Notes: a model not told the origin generated them from the sequence alone. A stretch of 53,393 nucleotides of DNA from Marmoricola sp. Leaf446 (GCF_001424755.1 NZ_LMRF01000001.1:1505542-1558934); one strand, 5' to 3'; shown: positions 20,301-33,624, counted from the stretch's first letter. Made by a program: numbers and translations.

Positions 20301-21566
20301 ATGCGTGCGTGGACCTCACCCGGACCGGGACAGCTGCCGGCGGGGGCCCGTGGACCCGAGGTCGCGGTGCACGACAGCGCGACCGGAGGGCTGCGCCCGA
20401 GCGTCCCGGAGTCGGGCACCGCGCGGCTCTACGTCTGCGGGATCACGCCGTACGACGCCACGCACCTCGGCCACGCCGCGACCTACGTCGCCTTCGACCT
20501 GCTCCAGCGTGCATGGCGCTCGGCCGGCCACGACGTGCGCTACGTGCAGAACGTCACCGACGTCGACGACCCGCTGCTCGAGCGGGCCACCGCGACCGGC
20601 GAGGACTGGACGGCCCTCGCCGAGCGCGAGACCGAGCTGTTCCGCACCGACATGGAGGCGCTGCGGGTGCTGCCGCCCGACGCCTACGTCGGCGCGGTCG
20701 AGGCCATCCCCCTCGTGCTCGCCATGGTCGAGCGGCTGCAGGAGGTCGGCGCGACCTACGACGTCGAGGTCGACGGCGGTCCCGGCGACGACCTCTACTT
20801 CCGCGTCACCGACGACCCCCGCTTCGGCGCGGTGTCGGGCTGGTCGCGCGAGCAGATGCTCGAGGTGTTCGCCGAGCGCGGCGGCGACCCCGAGCGCGCG
20901 GGCAAGCAGGACCCGCTCGACTGCCTCCTGTGGCAGGCCGAGCGCCCCGACGAGCCGGCGTGGGACAGCGCCCTGGGTCGCGGGCGCCCCGGCTGGCACG
21001 TCGAGTGCTCGGCCATCGCGCGCCACCACCTCGACACCGCCGCGCTCGGCCCGATCGACGTGCAGGGCGGCGGCAGCGACCTCGTCTTCCCCCACCACGA
21101 GATGAGCGCCTCGGAGGCGCAGGTCGCCGACGGCGGCACGGCGTTCGCGCACGCCTACGTCCACGCCGGCATGGTCGGCCTGGACGGCGCCAAGATGTCG
21201 AAGTCCAAGGGCAACCTCGTGCTGGTGTCCCGGCTGCGCGAGTCCGGGCTCGACCCGATGGTCGTCCGGCTGCTGCTGCTGGCCCACCACTACCGCAGCG
21301 ACTGGATGTGGGACGCCGCGGACGTCGATGTCGCCCAGTCCCGGCTCGACGCGTGGCGCTCGGCGGCCTCGCGGTCGGGGGGCGCCCCGTCCGGCCCCGT
21401 CGTCGCCGAGGTGCTGGCCCGGCTCGCCGACGACCTCGACGCCCCCGCCGCCCTCGACGTCGTCGACTCCTGGGCCGAGGCCACCCTGACCGGCGAGGCG
21501 TCCGAGCCGGGTGCCGGCGAGGCGGTCACGTCCCTGGTCGACGCGGCCCTCGGCGTACGACTCTGA
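20301..21566 (+). CDS. mshC: Cysteine--1-D-myo-inosityl 2-amino-2-deoxy-alpha-D-glucopyranoside ligase
   Basis: MshC joins cysteine to GlcN-Ins, a late step in making mycothiol, the actinobacterial redox thiol. The 421-residue protein resembles cysteinyl-tRNA synthetase without its C-terminal tRNA-binding part. Seen are the zinc-binding YVCGITPYD, the HIGH-type motif [31 protein letters not shown] and the KMSKS motif in [13 protein letters not shown] 20301 gives the expected length and follows TACCCT by seven bases. The upstream three genes form its conserved neighbourhood. Confidence 0.95.
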   Translation: MRAWTSPGPGQLPAGARGPEVAVHDSATGGLRPSVPESGTARLYVCGITPYDATHLGHAATYVAFDLLQRAWRSAGHDVRYVQNVTDVDDPLLERATATGEDWTALAERETELFRTDMEALRVLPPDAYVGAVEAIPLVLAMVERLQEVGATYDVEVDGGPGDDLYFRVTDDPRFGAVSGWSREQMLEVFAERGGDPERAGKQDPLDCLLWQAERPDEPAWDSALGRGRPGWHVECSAIARHHLDTAALGPIDVQGGGSDLVFPHHEMSASEAQVADGGTAFAHAYVHAGMVGLDGAKMSKSKGNLVLVSRLRESGLDPMVVRLLLLAHHYRSDWMWDAADVDVAQSRLDAWRSAASRSGGAPSGPVVAEVLARLADDLDAPAALDVVDSWAEATLTGEASEPGAGEAVTSLVDAALGVRL

Positions 21567-21613
21567 CGCCGACCGGGCACTGCTGCTGACGCGGGAGTCG
21601 CCGACCGGGCACT
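21567..21613. repeat. Direct repeat of 15 bases
   Basis: CGCCGACCGGGCACT occurs at 21567-21581 and 21599-21613, a 32-base period, in the gap between mshC and the convergent PAC2 gene. A related GCCGGTCGG follows at about 21634. It may help end transcription or be a remnant of a genome-wide repeat. Confidence 0.75.
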
Positions 21614-21647
21614 TTCACCGTCGTACGACGCCCAGCCGGTCGGGGAC

Positions 21648-22496
21648 CTACTCGGGCTTGTCGCGCCGCTTGAGGTAGCGCTCGAACTCGCGGGCGATGG
21701 CCTCGCCGCTCGCCTCGGGCAGCTCGGCGGCGTCCTGGCTCTCCTCGAGGTTGCGGACGTACTCCGCGACGTCCTCGTCCTCCTCGGCGAGCTCGGCGAC
21801 GCCGCGCTCCCAGGCGCGGGCGTCCTCGGGCAGGTCGCCGAGCGGGATCCCGGTCTCGAGCAGGTCCTCGACCTGGCTGAGCAGGGCGAGCGTGGCCTTG
21901 GGGCAGGGCGGCTGCGGCAGGTAGTGCGGCACCGCGGCCCAGAACGACACGGCCGCGATGTCGAGGCGCTGGCAGGCGTCCTGGAAGACGCCGACGATCC
22001 CGGTCGGCCCCTCGTACGTCGCCGGCTCGAGCTTGAGCCGGTCCTCCAGGTCGAGCTCGGTGGCCGTGCCGCTGACCTGGATCGGGCGGGTGTGGGGCGT
22101 CTCGGCGAGCAGCGCCCCGAGCGTGGCCACGAGGCCGACGCCCAGGTCGTCGGCCGCCGCGAGCAGCTCGGCGCAGAACTGGCGCCACCGCATGTTGGGC
22201 TCGATGCCCCTCAGCAGCACCACGTCGCGGGCCGAGCCCGGCGGGCGGGCGACGTAGAGCTGGGTCGAGGGCCAGGTGATGTGGCGCATGCCCTCGTCGT
22301 TGGTGGCGATGAGGGGACGGTTGACCTGGAAGTCGTAGAACTCCTCGGGGTCGATGACCGCGACCACCTGGGCGTCCCAGACCTCGATGAGGTGGTCGAC
22401 CACGCCGGTCGCGGCGCCCGCGGCGTCGTTCCAGCCCTCGAAGGCGGCGATCAGCACGGGGTCCACCAGCGGCGGGACGGACTCGATCTCGATCAT
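21648..22496 (-). CDS. PAC2 family protein
   Basis: The 282-residue protein matches the bacterial PAC2 family, related to proteasome assembly chaperone 2: FEGWNDAAGAAT near residue 19, then VVLLRGIEPNMRWRQFC, LVATLGALLAETPHTRP and an acidic C terminus. In bacteria carrying proteasomes a role in protein quality control has been suggested, but it has not been shown for this group. The ATG lies six bases after TAGGGT. It is divergent from metH. Confidence 0.9.
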   Translation of the reverse strand: MIEIESVPPLVDPVLIAAFEGWNDAAGAATGVVDHLIEVWDAQVVAVIDPEEFYDFQVNRPLIATNDEGMRHITWPSTQLYVARPPGSARDVVLLRGIEPNMRWRQFCAELLAAADDLGVGLVATLGALLAETPHTRPIQVSGTATELDLEDRLKLEPATYEGPTGIVGVFQDACQRLDIAAVSFWAAVPHYLPQPPCPKATLALLSQVEDLLETGIPLGDLPEDARAWERGVAELAEEDEDVAEYVRNLEESQDAAELPEASGEAIAREFERYLKRRDKPE

Positions 22497-22502
22497 CGCC
22501 CA

Positions 22503-22508
22503 ACCCTA
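22503..22508 (-). promoter_or_regulatory. -10 element of the PAC2 gene, leaderless
   Basis: TAGGGT on the minus strand ends six bases before ATG 22496. Confidence 0.6.
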
Positions 22509-22566
22509 GTGGGGCCGGTGTGGTGTCAGGATGCGACGCTGCACGACCCCCGGTCGCCCGGCTCCG

Positions 22567-22572
22567 TACTCT
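22567..22572 (+). promoter_or_regulatory. -10 element of metH, leaderless
   Basis: TACTCT ends six bases before the metH GTG at 22579, leaving no room for a riboswitch. Confidence 0.55.
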
Positions 22573-22578
22573 TGTCGG

Positions 22579-26319
<3,741 letters not shown>

Positions 26320-26323
26320 GACC

Positions 26324-26998
26324 GTGACGCTGCCCCCGTTGCCGGCGGCCGTGCTGTGGGACATGGACGGCACCCTGGTGGACACCGAGCCCTACTGGAT
26401 GCGGTGCGAGCACGCCCTGGCCGCGAAGTACGGCGGCCGCTGGTCCGAGCAGGACGCCCTCGCCGTCGTCGGGGGCGACCTCGTCGACTCCGCGACCTAC
26501 ATGCGCGAGCACATGGGCATCGACCGCACGCCCTCGCAGATCGTCGAGGAGCTGCTCGACGGCGTCGTGGCGCTGGTGGAGCAGGAGGTGCCGTGGCGTC
26601 CCGGGGCCCGGGAGCTGCTGGCCGACCTCGCGGCCGCGAGCGTGCCGTGCGCGCTGGTGACGATGTCCTACCGGCGGTTCGCGGAGCCGGTGGTCAGTGC
26701 GCTGCCCGCCGGGTCGTTCGCCGCCCTGGTCGTCGGCGACGAGGTCAGCCGCGGCAAGCCCCACCCCGAGCCCTACCGCCGGGGGGCCGAGCTGCTCGGC
26801 GTGGCCCCCGAGCGCACCGTGGCCATCGAGGACTCACCCACGGGCGCCGCCTCGGCCGAGGCCGCCGGCTGCCGGGTCCTGGTGGTGCCCCACCACGTGC
26901 CCGTCCCCGACGGCCCCGGCCGGGTGCGCCGCGAGAGCCTGGCCGGGCTCACGCCCGCCGACCTCGGCGCCCTGCTCGACGGGCACGTCGTCCGCTGA
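26324..26998 (+). CDS. HAD family hydrolase
   Basis: The 224-residue protein is a haloacid dehalogenase-like phosphatase of the beta-phosphoglucomutase/GS1-like type. Motif I is LWDMDGTLVDTE at residue 12 onward, motif II is LVTMSY, motif III Lys is in GKPHPEPY and motif IV is AIEDSPTGAASAEAAG. The helical cap is inserted after motif I. The substrate is unknown. It begins four bases after metH and is probably co-transcribed with it. Its last 165 bases are antisense to the nuclease gene. Confidence 0.9.
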   Translation: MTLPPLPAAVLWDMDGTLVDTEPYWMRCEHALAAKYGGRWSEQDALAVVGGDLVDSATYMREHMGIDRTPSQIVEELLDGVVALVEQEVPWRPGARELLADLAAASVPCALVTMSYRRFAEPVVSALPAGSFAALVVGDEVSRGKPHPEPYRRGAELLGVAPERTVAIEDSPTGAASAEAAGCRVLVVPHHVPVPDGPGRVRRESLAGLTPADLGALLDGHVVR

Positions 26999-27829
26999 GG
27001 CGACCGGCAGCGGGGGAGGGGTGCCGCCCCAGGCCGGGCAGATGTCACGGAACGAGCACCACGAGCAGGCCCGGCCGCGCTGCGGCTGCCAGTCGCCGGT
27101 CTCGCGGGCCTCGCGCACGGCCTCCCACACCGCCTGCACCAGCCGCTCGGTGAACAGCAGGTCGGCCTCGTCGGGGGCGTAGGACACCGTCTCGGCGGCG
27201 GCGAGGTAGACCAGCCGCAGCTCCCGGGGCACCACGCCGCGGCTGCGCCACAGCACCAGGGCGTAGAAGCGGAGCTGGAACAGCGCGCGCGCCTCGAAGC
27301 CCGGGGCCGGAGCCCGGCCGGTCTTGTAGTCGACGACCCGCAGCGCCCCGTCGGAGGCGACGTCGAGCCGGTCGACGAAGCCGCGCAGCAGCAGCCGCGA
27401 CCCCAGCAGCGCCTCGACGTAGAGCTCGCGCTCGGCCGGCTCGAGCCGCCGGGGGTCCTCGAGCTCGAAGTAGGCCCGCACCGCGGCCCGGCACTGCTCG
27501 CGCCACGCCTGCGCCGGGACCTCGGCGCCGTCGGGGAACAGCGCGGCCAGCTCGGGCTCGCCCTCGAGCAGCGCCGCCCACGCGGGTCCGACCAGCGCCA
27601 GGGCGGCCTCGGGGGTGCGCTGCGGGGCGGGCAGGTCGAAGAGGTCCTCCAGCACCTTGTGGACGACGGTGCCGCGCACCGCCTCGGGCGACGGCGCCTC
27701 CGGCAACCGGTCCACGGTGCGGAAGCGGTAGAGCAGCGGGCAGGTGCGGAAGTCGGCGGCGCGGCTGGGGGAGAGCGACCCCACGACGAGCTCGCCGTCG
27801 ACGGGGGTCCCGATCCGCGTGGTGTCCAC
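26834..27829 (-). CDS. Fe-S cluster RecB-like PD-(D/E)XK nuclease
   Basis: The 331-residue protein resembles the nuclease domain of RecB/AddB and Cas4. Seen are DFRTCPLLYRFR with a first Cys, GTVVHKVLEDLF with the early His, the catalytic GFVDRLDV and VVDYKTGRAP, and a C-terminal CSWCSFRDICPAW (CX2CX5C), so four cysteines could bind a 4Fe-4S cluster. Expected activity is DNA exonuclease in repair. The end runs about 55 residues past this motif, antisense to the HAD gene, and may be a lost stop. GTG 27829 is preferred to GTG 27838, which lies inside the promoter hexamer. Confidence 0.85.
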   Translation of the reverse strand: MDTTRIGTPVDGELVVGSLSPSRAADFRTCPLLYRFRTVDRLPEAPSPEAVRGTVVHKVLEDLFDLPAPQRTPEAALALVGPAWAALLEGEPELAALFPDGAEVPAQAWREQCRAAVRAYFELEDPRRLEPAERELYVEALLGSRLLLRGFVDRLDVASDGALRVVDYKTGRAPAPGFEARALFQLRFYALVLWRSRGVVPRELRLVYLAAAETVSYAPDEADLLFTERLVQAVWEAVREARETGDWQPQRGRACSWCSFRDICPAWGGTPPPLPVASADDVPVEQGAEVGGREPGQALAAHPAGAVGDGHVVGHHQDPAAGGLGRGGARG

Positions 27830-27836
27830 GAGGGCC

Positions 27837-27842
27837 ACCGTA
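27837..27842 (-). promoter_or_regulatory. -10 element of the RecB-like nuclease gene, leaderless
   Basis: TACGGT on the minus strand ends seven bases before GTG 27829. Confidence 0.5.
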
Positions 27843-27872
27843 GGCGGCGGGTCCGACAGCGGGGCGGCACGC

Positions 27873-27878
27873 TAGCGT
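27873..27878 (+). promoter_or_regulatory. -10 element of the M50 protease operon, leaderless
   Basis: TAGCGT ends six bases before GTG 27885. Confidence 0.6.
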
Positions 27879-27884
27879 TGGGGC

Positions 27885-29018
27885 GTGAGCGCCCCCTCGT
27901 CCCATCCTCCCGGCACGCTGCGGGTCGGACGGGTCGCCGGCGTGGACGTGCTCGTCCGCTCGTCGTGGCTGATCGTCGCGCTGCTGATCTCGCTGCTCCT
28001 CGCCCCCCGGGTCGAGCAGGTCCAGCCGGGTCTGGGCGCGCTGAAGTACGTCGCGGGCCTGGCCTTCGCCGTGCTGCTCTACCTCTCGGTGCTGCTGCAC
28101 GAGATCTCGCACGCCGTGGTCGCCCAGCGGTTCGGGCTGGGTGTCCGCTCCATCACGCTGCACTTCCTGGGCGGGGCCACCGAGATCGACTCCGAGTCGC
28201 GCACGCCGGTGCAGGAGTTCACGATCGCGGTGGTCGGACCGTTGACCTCGATCGCGGTCGGGCTGGTGGCGCTGGTCGCCGTCCCCGTCACTCCCGACGG
28301 CCTGCTGCGGCTGGCCGTGGAGGGCCTGGCCGGCGCCAACCTCGTCGTCGGGGTGCTCAACCTCGTCCCGGGCCTGCCGCTCGACGGCGGTCGCGTGCTG
28401 CGCGCCCTGGTCTGGAAGGTGTCGGGCAACATGCACCGCGGCACCGTCGCCGCCGCGTGGGGCGGCCGGGTCGCGGCCTTCCTGGTGCTGCTGTGGCCGG
28501 CGCTGGCCCGCGAGCTGCTCGGCGTCCGGACCGACGTCCTCGACTACGTGATGGCCTTCATCATCGCGACCTTCCTGTGGTCGGGCTCGACCGCGTCGCT
28601 GGTCAGCGCGCGCGTGCGCCGCAGGCTCCCCGCCCTGCAGGCGCGTCCGCTCGCCCGCCGCATGGTCGCCGTCCCCGACGACGTCACCGTGGCCGAGGCC
28701 GTGCGCCGCGCCCAGGAGGCCGGCGCCGGCGGCATCGTCGTCCACGACCGCGACCACCGGCTGTCCGCCGTGGTCAGCGAGAAGGCCCTGTCCGCCACCC
28801 CCGAGGAGCGGCGGCCCTGGGTGCCGGTCACCTCGGTGTCGCGCACCCTCGAGGCCGGTCTCGTGCTGCCCGTCGAGCTGGTCGGCGAGGAGCTCGTCCG
28901 CGCCATGTCCCGCACCCCGGCCGAGGAGTACGTCCTCGTCGAGACCGGGGGAGATGTCTACGGCGTCCTGGCCACCGCCGACGTCGACCGTGCCTTCGAG
29001 GAGAGCGCCCGCACGTGA
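27885..29018 (+). CDS. Site-2 protease family (M50) membrane metallopeptidase with CBS domains
   Basis: The 377-residue protein has an N-terminal membrane protease core with the zinc motif HEISH (His72, Glu73, His76), FLGGATEI, and the later NLVPGLPLDGGRVLRAL supplying the third ligand. Several further membrane segments follow. The C-terminal third looks like a CBS pair (about residues 250-375), which may sense nucleotides. Such intramembrane proteases release anchored regulators; the target is unknown. Its stop overlaps the trmI start in GTGA, making an operon. Confidence 0.9.
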   Translation: MSAPSSHPPGTLRVGRVAGVDVLVRSSWLIVALLISLLLAPRVEQVQPGLGALKYVAGLAFAVLLYLSVLLHEISHAVVAQRFGLGVRSITLHFLGGATEIDSESRTPVQEFTIAVVGPLTSIAVGLVALVAVPVTPDGLLRLAVEGLAGANLVVGVLNLVPGLPLDGGRVLRALVWKVSGNMHRGTVAAAWGGRVAAFLVLLWPALARELLGVRTDVLDYVMAFIIATFLWSGSTASLVSARVRRRLPALQARPLARRMVAVPDDVTVAEAVRRAQEAGAGGIVVHDRDHRLSAVVSEKALSATPEERRPWVPVTSVSRTLEAGLVLPVELVGEELVRAMSRTPAEEYVLVETGGDVYGVLATADVDRAFEESART

Positions 29019-30019
29019 CCCAGCAGACCCCGACCGACCCCGCCCCGGCCCCCACGGCGCCCGACCACGACTGGTCCGGCGTACGACGCGGTCCCCTCGT
29101 CCCCGGCGAGTGGGTGCGCCTGGTCGACGGCAAGGGACGCCGCCACAACATCTGCCTCGAGGCCGGCAAGACCTTCCACACCAACAAGGGAGGCCTGCTC
29201 CACGACGACATGATCGGTCGCGACGAGGGCTTCACCCTCACCTCGACCAACGGCGGCCAGTACCTCGTCTTCCGCCCGCTGCTCAGCGAGTTCGTGGTCT
29301 CGATGCCCCGCGGCGCGGCCGTCGTCTACCCCAAGGACGCGGCCCAGATCGTCGCCATGGCCGACATCTTCCCCGGCGCCCACGTCGTCGAGGCGGGCGC
29401 CGGGTCGGGCGCGCTGACGTGCTCGCTGCTGCGCGCGGTGGGTCCGACCGGGCGGCTGAGCTCTTTCGAGCGGCGCGAGGAGTTCGCGGCCGTCGCCCAG
29501 CGCAACGTCCGCCAGTTCTTCGGTGCCCCCGAGGGCGTCGACCACCCCGCGTGGCAGCTCACCGTCGGCGACCTCGTCGAGGAGCTGGGCCGGCTCGAGG
29601 CGCCCGGCACCGTCGACCGCGTCGTCCTCGACATGCTCGCGCCCTGGGAGTGCGTGGACGCCGTCGCCGAGGCGCTGGTGCCCGGCGGCATCGTGGTGGC
29701 CTACGTCGCGACCACCACGCAGCTCGGCCGGGTGGTGGAGACGCTGCGTGCCCATGGCGAGTTCACCGAGCCGCAGCCGTGGGAGACCCTGGTCCGCGAC
29801 TGGCACGTCGAGGGCCTCGCGGTCCGCCCCGGCCACAAGATGAACGGCCACACCGGCTTCCTGGTCACCGCCCGCCGGATGGCCCGCGGCGAGAGCGCTC
29901 CGCAGAAGAAGCGGCGCCCGGCGCCCGGGGCCTACGGCGTCGACTACGACGGGCCCCGCCCGTCGGGCCTGGACCCCACCCTGGTCGGGCCCGACCCGGA
30001 GGCGATCCCCGGGTCCTGA
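29015..30019 (+). CDS. trmI: tRNA (adenine-N1)-methyltransferase
   Basis: The 334-residue protein methylates A58 of tRNAs (m1A58) using AdoMet. It has an N-terminal small domain (GRRHNICLEAGKTFHTNKGGL region), the Rossmann motif HVVEAGAGSGALTCSLLRAVG near residue 130, and the family segments DRVVLDMLAPWE and GHTGFLVTARR. The tail is basic. It starts at GTG 29015 by overlap with the protease gene. Its position just before mpa is conserved in actinobacteria. Confidence 0.92.
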   Translation: MTQQTPTDPAPAPTAPDHDWSGVRRGPLVPGEWVRLVDGKGRRHNICLEAGKTFHTNKGGLLHDDMIGRDEGFTLTSTNGGQYLVFRPLLSEFVVSMPRGAAVVYPKDAAQIVAMADIFPGAHVVEAGAGSGALTCSLLRAVGPTGRLSSFERREEFAAVAQRNVRQFFGAPEGVDHPAWQLTVGDLVEELGRLEAPGTVDRVVLDMLAPWECVDAVAEALVPGGIVVAYVATTTQLGRVVETLRAHGEFTEPQPWETLVRDWHVEGLAVRPGHKMNGHTGFLVTARRMARGESAPQKKRRPAPGAYGVDYDGPRPSGLDPTLVGPDPEAIPGS

Positions 30020-30083
30020 GTCACGACTCGGTATCCGTCCGGGGCAGGCGCGTCGTACCCCTTGTCGGCGCGCGCGGGCACAG

Positions 30084-30089
30084 TAGGGT
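30084..30089 (+). promoter_or_regulatory. -10 element of mpa, with a leader
   Basis: TAGGGT lies 32 bases before GTG 30122. TTGTCG at 30062-30067 with a 16-base gap is a possible -35. GGAGG at 30109-30113 is the ribosome site, so this promoter is not leaderless. Confidence 0.6.
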
Positions 30090-30121
30090 CGAGTTCCAGG
30101 ACCCTCACGGAGGTGGTCGCG

Positions 30122-31864
30122 GTGTCCGAGCCGATCGATGGCAGCCCCAGCGCAGCCCAGCTGCGCAACCAGGTCGCGTTCCTCGAGGCCGAGGTGGTGG
30201 AGCTGCGCCGTCGGCTCCACGACGCCCCCGGCAGCAGCCGGGCGCTCGACCAGCGTCTGCTCGACACCCAGCGGTCGCTGGCCGCCGTGACCTCGCAGAA
30301 CGAGCGGCTCGCCCAGACGCTGCGCGAGGCGCGCGACCAGATCCTCACGCTCAAGGAGGAGGTCGACCGGCTGGCGCAGCCGCCCACCGGGTTCGGCACC
30401 TTCTTGCAGCGCAACGACGACGACTCCGTCGACGTGTTCACCGGCGGCCGCAAGCTGCGGGTGACCGTCAGCCCGTCGGTCGAGCTCGACGCGCTGACCC
30501 GCGGCCAGGAGGTGATGCTCAACGAGGCCCTCAACGTCGTCGCCGCGCTCGAGTTCGAGCAGGTCGGCGAGGTCGTGATGTTCAAGGAGCTGCTCGCCGA
30601 CGGCGACCGCGTCCTGGTCATCGCCAACGCCGACGAGGAGCGCGTCGTGCGCCTCGCGCAGCCCCTGCGCGAGACCACGCTGCGCGCCGGCGACTCGCTG
30701 CTGCTGGACGGCCGGTCGGGCTACGTCTACGAGAAGGTGCCCAAGTCGGAGGTCGAGGAGCTCGTCCTCGAGGAGGTGCCCGACATCGACTACACCGACA
30801 TCGGCGGCCTGTTCGGGCAGATCGAGACCATCCGAGACGCCGTGGAGCTGCCCTACCTGCACCCCGACCTGTTCGTGGAGCACGAGCTCAAGCCGCCCAA
30901 GGGCGTGCTGCTCTACGGCCCGCCCGGCTGCGGCAAGACGCTGATCGCCAAGGCGGTGGCCAACAGCCTGGCCAAGAAGGTCGCGGCCAAGACGGGGCAG
31001 GAGGGCAAGTCCTACTTCCTCAACATCAAGGGCCCCGAGCTGCTCAACAAGTACGTCGGCGAGACCGAGCGCCACATCCGGCTGGTCTTCCAGCGGGCGC
31101 GCGAGAAGGCCTCCGAGGGCACCCCGGTGATCGTGTTCTTCGACGAGATGGACTCGCTGTTCCGCACCCGCGGCTCCGGGGTGTCCTCCGACGTGGAGAA
31201 CACCATCGTGCCGCAGCTGCTCAGCGAGATCGACGGCGTCGAGCTGCTCGAGAACGTCCTGGTCATCGGCGCCTCCAACCGCGAGGACATGATCGACCCG
31301 GCGATCCTGCGCCCCGGCCGCCTCGACGTGAAGATCAAGATCGAGCGCCCCGACGCCGAGTCGGCCCGCGACATCTTCTCCAAGTACCTCACCGCGCGGC
31401 TGCCGCTGCACGCCGACGACCTCGCGGAGTTCTCCGGCGACCGCGACGCCTGCGTGGCCGGCATGATCCGGGCGACGGTCGAGCGGATGTACACCGAGAC
31501 CGAGGAGAACCGCTTCCTCGAGGTGACCTACGCCAACGGCGACAAGGAGGTCCTCTACTTCAAGGACTTCAACTCCGGCGCGATGATCCAGAACATCGTC
31601 GACCGCGCCAAGAAGATGGCGATCAAGGACCTCCTCGACCTCGACCAGCGCGGCCTGCGCGTCCAGCACCTGCTCCAGGCCTGCGTCGACGAGTTCAAGG
31701 AGAACGAGGACCTGCCCAACACCACCAACCCCGACGACTGGGCGCGGATCTCGGGCAAGAAGGGCGAGCGGATCGTCTTCATCCGCACGCTCATCACCGG
31801 CAAGCAGGGCACCGAGCCCGGCCGGTCGATCGACACCGTCGCCAACACCGGCCAGTACCTGTAG
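30122..31864 (+). CDS. mpa: Proteasome-associated AAA ATPase (Mpa/ARC)
   Basis: The 580-residue hexameric unfoldase captures Pup-tagged proteins and feeds them to the 20S core. Residues 10-80 form the coiled coil that binds Pup, followed by the OB domains. The AAA domain shows Walker [14 protein letters not shown], Walker [13 protein letters not shown] and [13 protein letters not shown]. The last three residues are QYL, the gate-opening tail that docks on PrcA. GTG 30122 has GGAGG eight bases upstream; the longer frame from TTG 30062 covers the promoter leader and is unlikely. Confidence 0.96.
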   Translation: MSEPIDGSPSAAQLRNQVAFLEAEVVELRRRLHDAPGSSRALDQRLLDTQRSLAAVTSQNERLAQTLREARDQILTLKEEVDRLAQPPTGFGTFLQRNDDDSVDVFTGGRKLRVTVSPSVELDALTRGQEVMLNEALNVVAALEFEQVGEVVMFKELLADGDRVLVIANADEERVVRLAQPLRETTLRAGDSLLLDGRSGYVYEKVPKSEVEELVLEEVPDIDYTDIGGLFGQIETIRDAVELPYLHPDLFVEHELKPPKGVLLYGPPGCGKTLIAKAVANSLAKKVAAKTGQEGKSYFLNIKGPELLNKYVGETERHIRLVFQRAREKASEGTPVIVFFDEMDSLFRTRGSGVSSDVENTIVPQLLSEIDGVELLENVLVIGASNREDMIDPAILRPGRLDVKIKIERPDAESARDIFSKYLTARLPLHADDLAEFSGDRDACVAGMIRATVERMYTETEENRFLEVTYANGDKEVLYFKDFNSGAMIQNIVDRAKKMAIKDLLDLDQRGLRVQHLLQACVDEFKENEDLPNTTNPDDWARISGKKGERIVFIRTLITGKQGTEPGRSIDTVANTGQYL

Positions 31865-31889
31865 GCCACCGTGGTGGGCGAGCACGACC

Positions 31890-32002
31890 CGCGACTGGAG
31901 TACGACGAGGCGCTGGTCGACTCGTCCGCTAGCGCCTCGAGCGGGCGGTCGCGCAGCGCGTCCGATCCTCCCGATCGACGCCGCCCACGCCCTCCAGTCG
32001 CG
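31890..32002. repeat. Distant inverted repeat between mpa and dop
   Basis: CGCGACTGGAG at 31890-31900 is perfectly complementary to CTCCAGTCGCG at 31992-32002. A smaller hairpin, AGTCGCG/CGCGACT, overlaps the right arm at 31996-32013. Pairing of the long arms would fold most of the 192-base gap. It may end the mpa transcript. Confidence 0.6.
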
Positions 32003-32044
32003 TCCGCGCGACTGAGCCGCCGCCGTCGGGGCCCGGGCTACCCG

Positions 32045-32050
32045 TAGGGT
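32045..32050 (+). promoter_or_regulatory. -10 element of dop, leaderless
   Basis: TAGGGT ends six bases before GTG 32057. Confidence 0.65.
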
Positions 32051-32056
32051 CGAAGG

Positions 32057-33565
32057 GTGAGCGTGCGCCGGGTCATGGGGACCGAGACCGAGTTCGGGAT
32101 CTCGGTCCAGGGACACCCGCAGGCCAACCCGATGGTGGCCAGCACGCGGCTGGTCAACGCCTACGCCGGGGCGACCCTGAAGGCGCGCCGGGCGCGGTGG
32201 GACTTCGAGGAGGAGTCGCCGCTGCGCGACGCCCGGGGCTTCGACATGTCGCGCGAGGTGGCCGACCCGAGCCAGCTCACCGACGAGGACCTCGGCCTGG
32301 CCAACATCATCCTGACCAACGGCGCCCGCCTCTACGTCGACCACGCCCACCCGGAGTACTCCGCGCCCGAGTGCACCAACCCGATGGACGGCGTGCTGTG
32401 GGACAAGGCGGGGGAGCTGGTGGCGCTGGACGCCGCCCGGTTCGCCTCCAACGGCGGTGAGGGCGACCTGCTGCTCTACAAGAACAACACCGACGGCAAG
32501 GGTGCGAGCTACGGCGCCCACGAGAACTACCTGGTGCGCCGCAGCACCCCGTTCGGCGACATCGTGCGCCACCTCACCCCCTTCTTCGTCAGCCGGCAGG
32601 TCCTGTGCGGCGCCGGGCGCGTCGGCACCGGCCAGGACGGCCGCGGCGAGGGCTTCCAGCTCAGCCAGCGCGCGGACTTCTTCGAGGTCGAGGTCGGCCT
32701 GGAGACGACGCTGAAGCGGCCCATCATCAACACCCGCGACGAGCCGCACGCCGACCCCGAGAAGTACCGCCGCCTGCACGTCATCCTCGGCGACGCCAAC
32801 CTCGCCGAGACCTCGACCTACCTCAAGCTCGGGACCACCGCGATGGTGCTCTCGATGATCGAGGACCGGTTCGTCACCACCGACCTGCGCGTCAGCCGGC
32901 CGGTGGCCTCGCTCAAGGCCGTCTCCCACGACCCCGGCCTGACCCACCTGCTCGAGGTGGGCGACGGCCGCCGGATGACCGCGGTGCAGCTGCAGTGGGA
33001 GTACCTCCACCTCGCCCACCGCTACGTCCAGGAGCGCCGCGGCGGCCAGCCGGACCAGCCCACCAAGGACCTGCTCGCCTGCTGGGAGCGGGTGCTCACC
33101 ACCCTGGAGCGCGACCCCTTCGAGCTCGCCGACGAGCTCGACTGGGTGGCCAAGCTCAAGCTGCTGCAGTCCTACCGCGACCGCGACGGGCTCGCCTGGT
33201 CCCACGCCAAGCTGCACCTCATCGACCTGCAGTACGCCGACCTGCGCCCCGAGAAGGGCCTCTACCACCGGCTGGTGCGGCTGGGCCGGATGAAGCGGCT
33301 GACCGACGACGCCCAGGTCGAGCGGGCGATGCACGAGCCGCCGCTGGACACCCGCGCCTACTTCCGGGGCCGCTGCCTGGCGCAGTACCCCGACGAGATC
33401 GCCGCCGCGTCGTGGGACTCGGTCATCTTCGACCTCCCGGGCCACGAGTCGCTGCAGCGCGTGCCGACCCTGGACCCGCTGCGGGGCAGCAAGGCCCACG
33501 TCGGGGCGCTGCTCGACGAGCACGACACGGCGCTCGGCCTGTTCGAGGCCCTCACCGCGAGGTGA
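32057..33565 (+). CDS. dop: Deamidase and depupylase of Pup
   Basis: Dop converts the C-terminal Gln of Pup to Glu so that PafA can use it, and it also removes Pup from substrates. The 502-residue protein shares the glutamine-synthetase-like fold with PafA. Seen are the N-terminal [14 protein letters not shown], a Dop-type insertion around residues 40-80 absent from Paf[32 protein letters not shown] and [20 protein letters not shown]. It lies before pup with its own promoter. Confidence 0.96.
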   Translation: MSVRRVMGTETEFGISVQGHPQANPMVASTRLVNAYAGATLKARRARWDFEEESPLRDARGFDMSREVADPSQLTDEDLGLANIILTNGARLYVDHAHPEYSAPECTNPMDGVLWDKAGELVALDAARFASNGGEGDLLLYKNNTDGKGASYGAHENYLVRRSTPFGDIVRHLTPFFVSRQVLCGAGRVGTGQDGRGEGFQLSQRADFFEVEVGLETTLKRPIINTRDEPHADPEKYRRLHVILGDANLAETSTYLKLGTTAMVLSMIEDRFVTTDLRVSRPVASLKAVSHDPGLTHLLEVGDGRRMTAVQLQWEYLHLAHRYVQERRGGQPDQPTKDLLACWERVLTTLERDPFELADELDWVAKLKLLQSYRDRDGLAWSHAKLHLIDLQYADLRPEKGLYHRLVRLGRMKRLTDDAQVERAMHEPPLDTRAYFRGRCLAQYPDEIAAASWDSVIFDLPGHESLQRVPTLDPLRGSKAHVGALLDEHDTALGLFEALTAR

Positions 33566-33571
33566 GGTGGA

Positions 33572-33577
33572 TAGGGT
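33572..33577 (+). promoter_or_regulatory. -10 element of pup-prcB-prcA, with a leader
   Basis: TAGGGT lies 47 bases before the pup ATG and seven bases after the dop stop. The leader of about 40 bases carries a strong AGGAGG. Confidence 0.55.
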
Positions 33578-33624
33578 CGGTGGCACGAGCCCGTCAGGCA
33601 CCGGACACCGACCAGGAGGTCGTC

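Noticed and set aside
22497-22578. Cobalamin riboswitch before metH
   Set aside because: The gap is 82 bases and the promoter hexamer lies six bases before the start, leaving no room.
30062-30121. Upstream start for mpa at TTG 30062
   Set aside because: It would translate across the promoter hexamer; GTG 30122 has a good GGAGG at eight bases.
31871-32050. Possible small gene between mpa and dop starting GTG 31871
   Set aside because: Arg/Ser/Pro-rich translation without domain features, no ribosome site, and it ends inside the dop promoter.
28958-33601. Very long open frame (about 1547 codons) on the minus strand opposite mpa and dop
   Set aside because: It is antisense to well-recognised genes and its translation is low-complexity; high-GC codon bias leaves opposite frames open.
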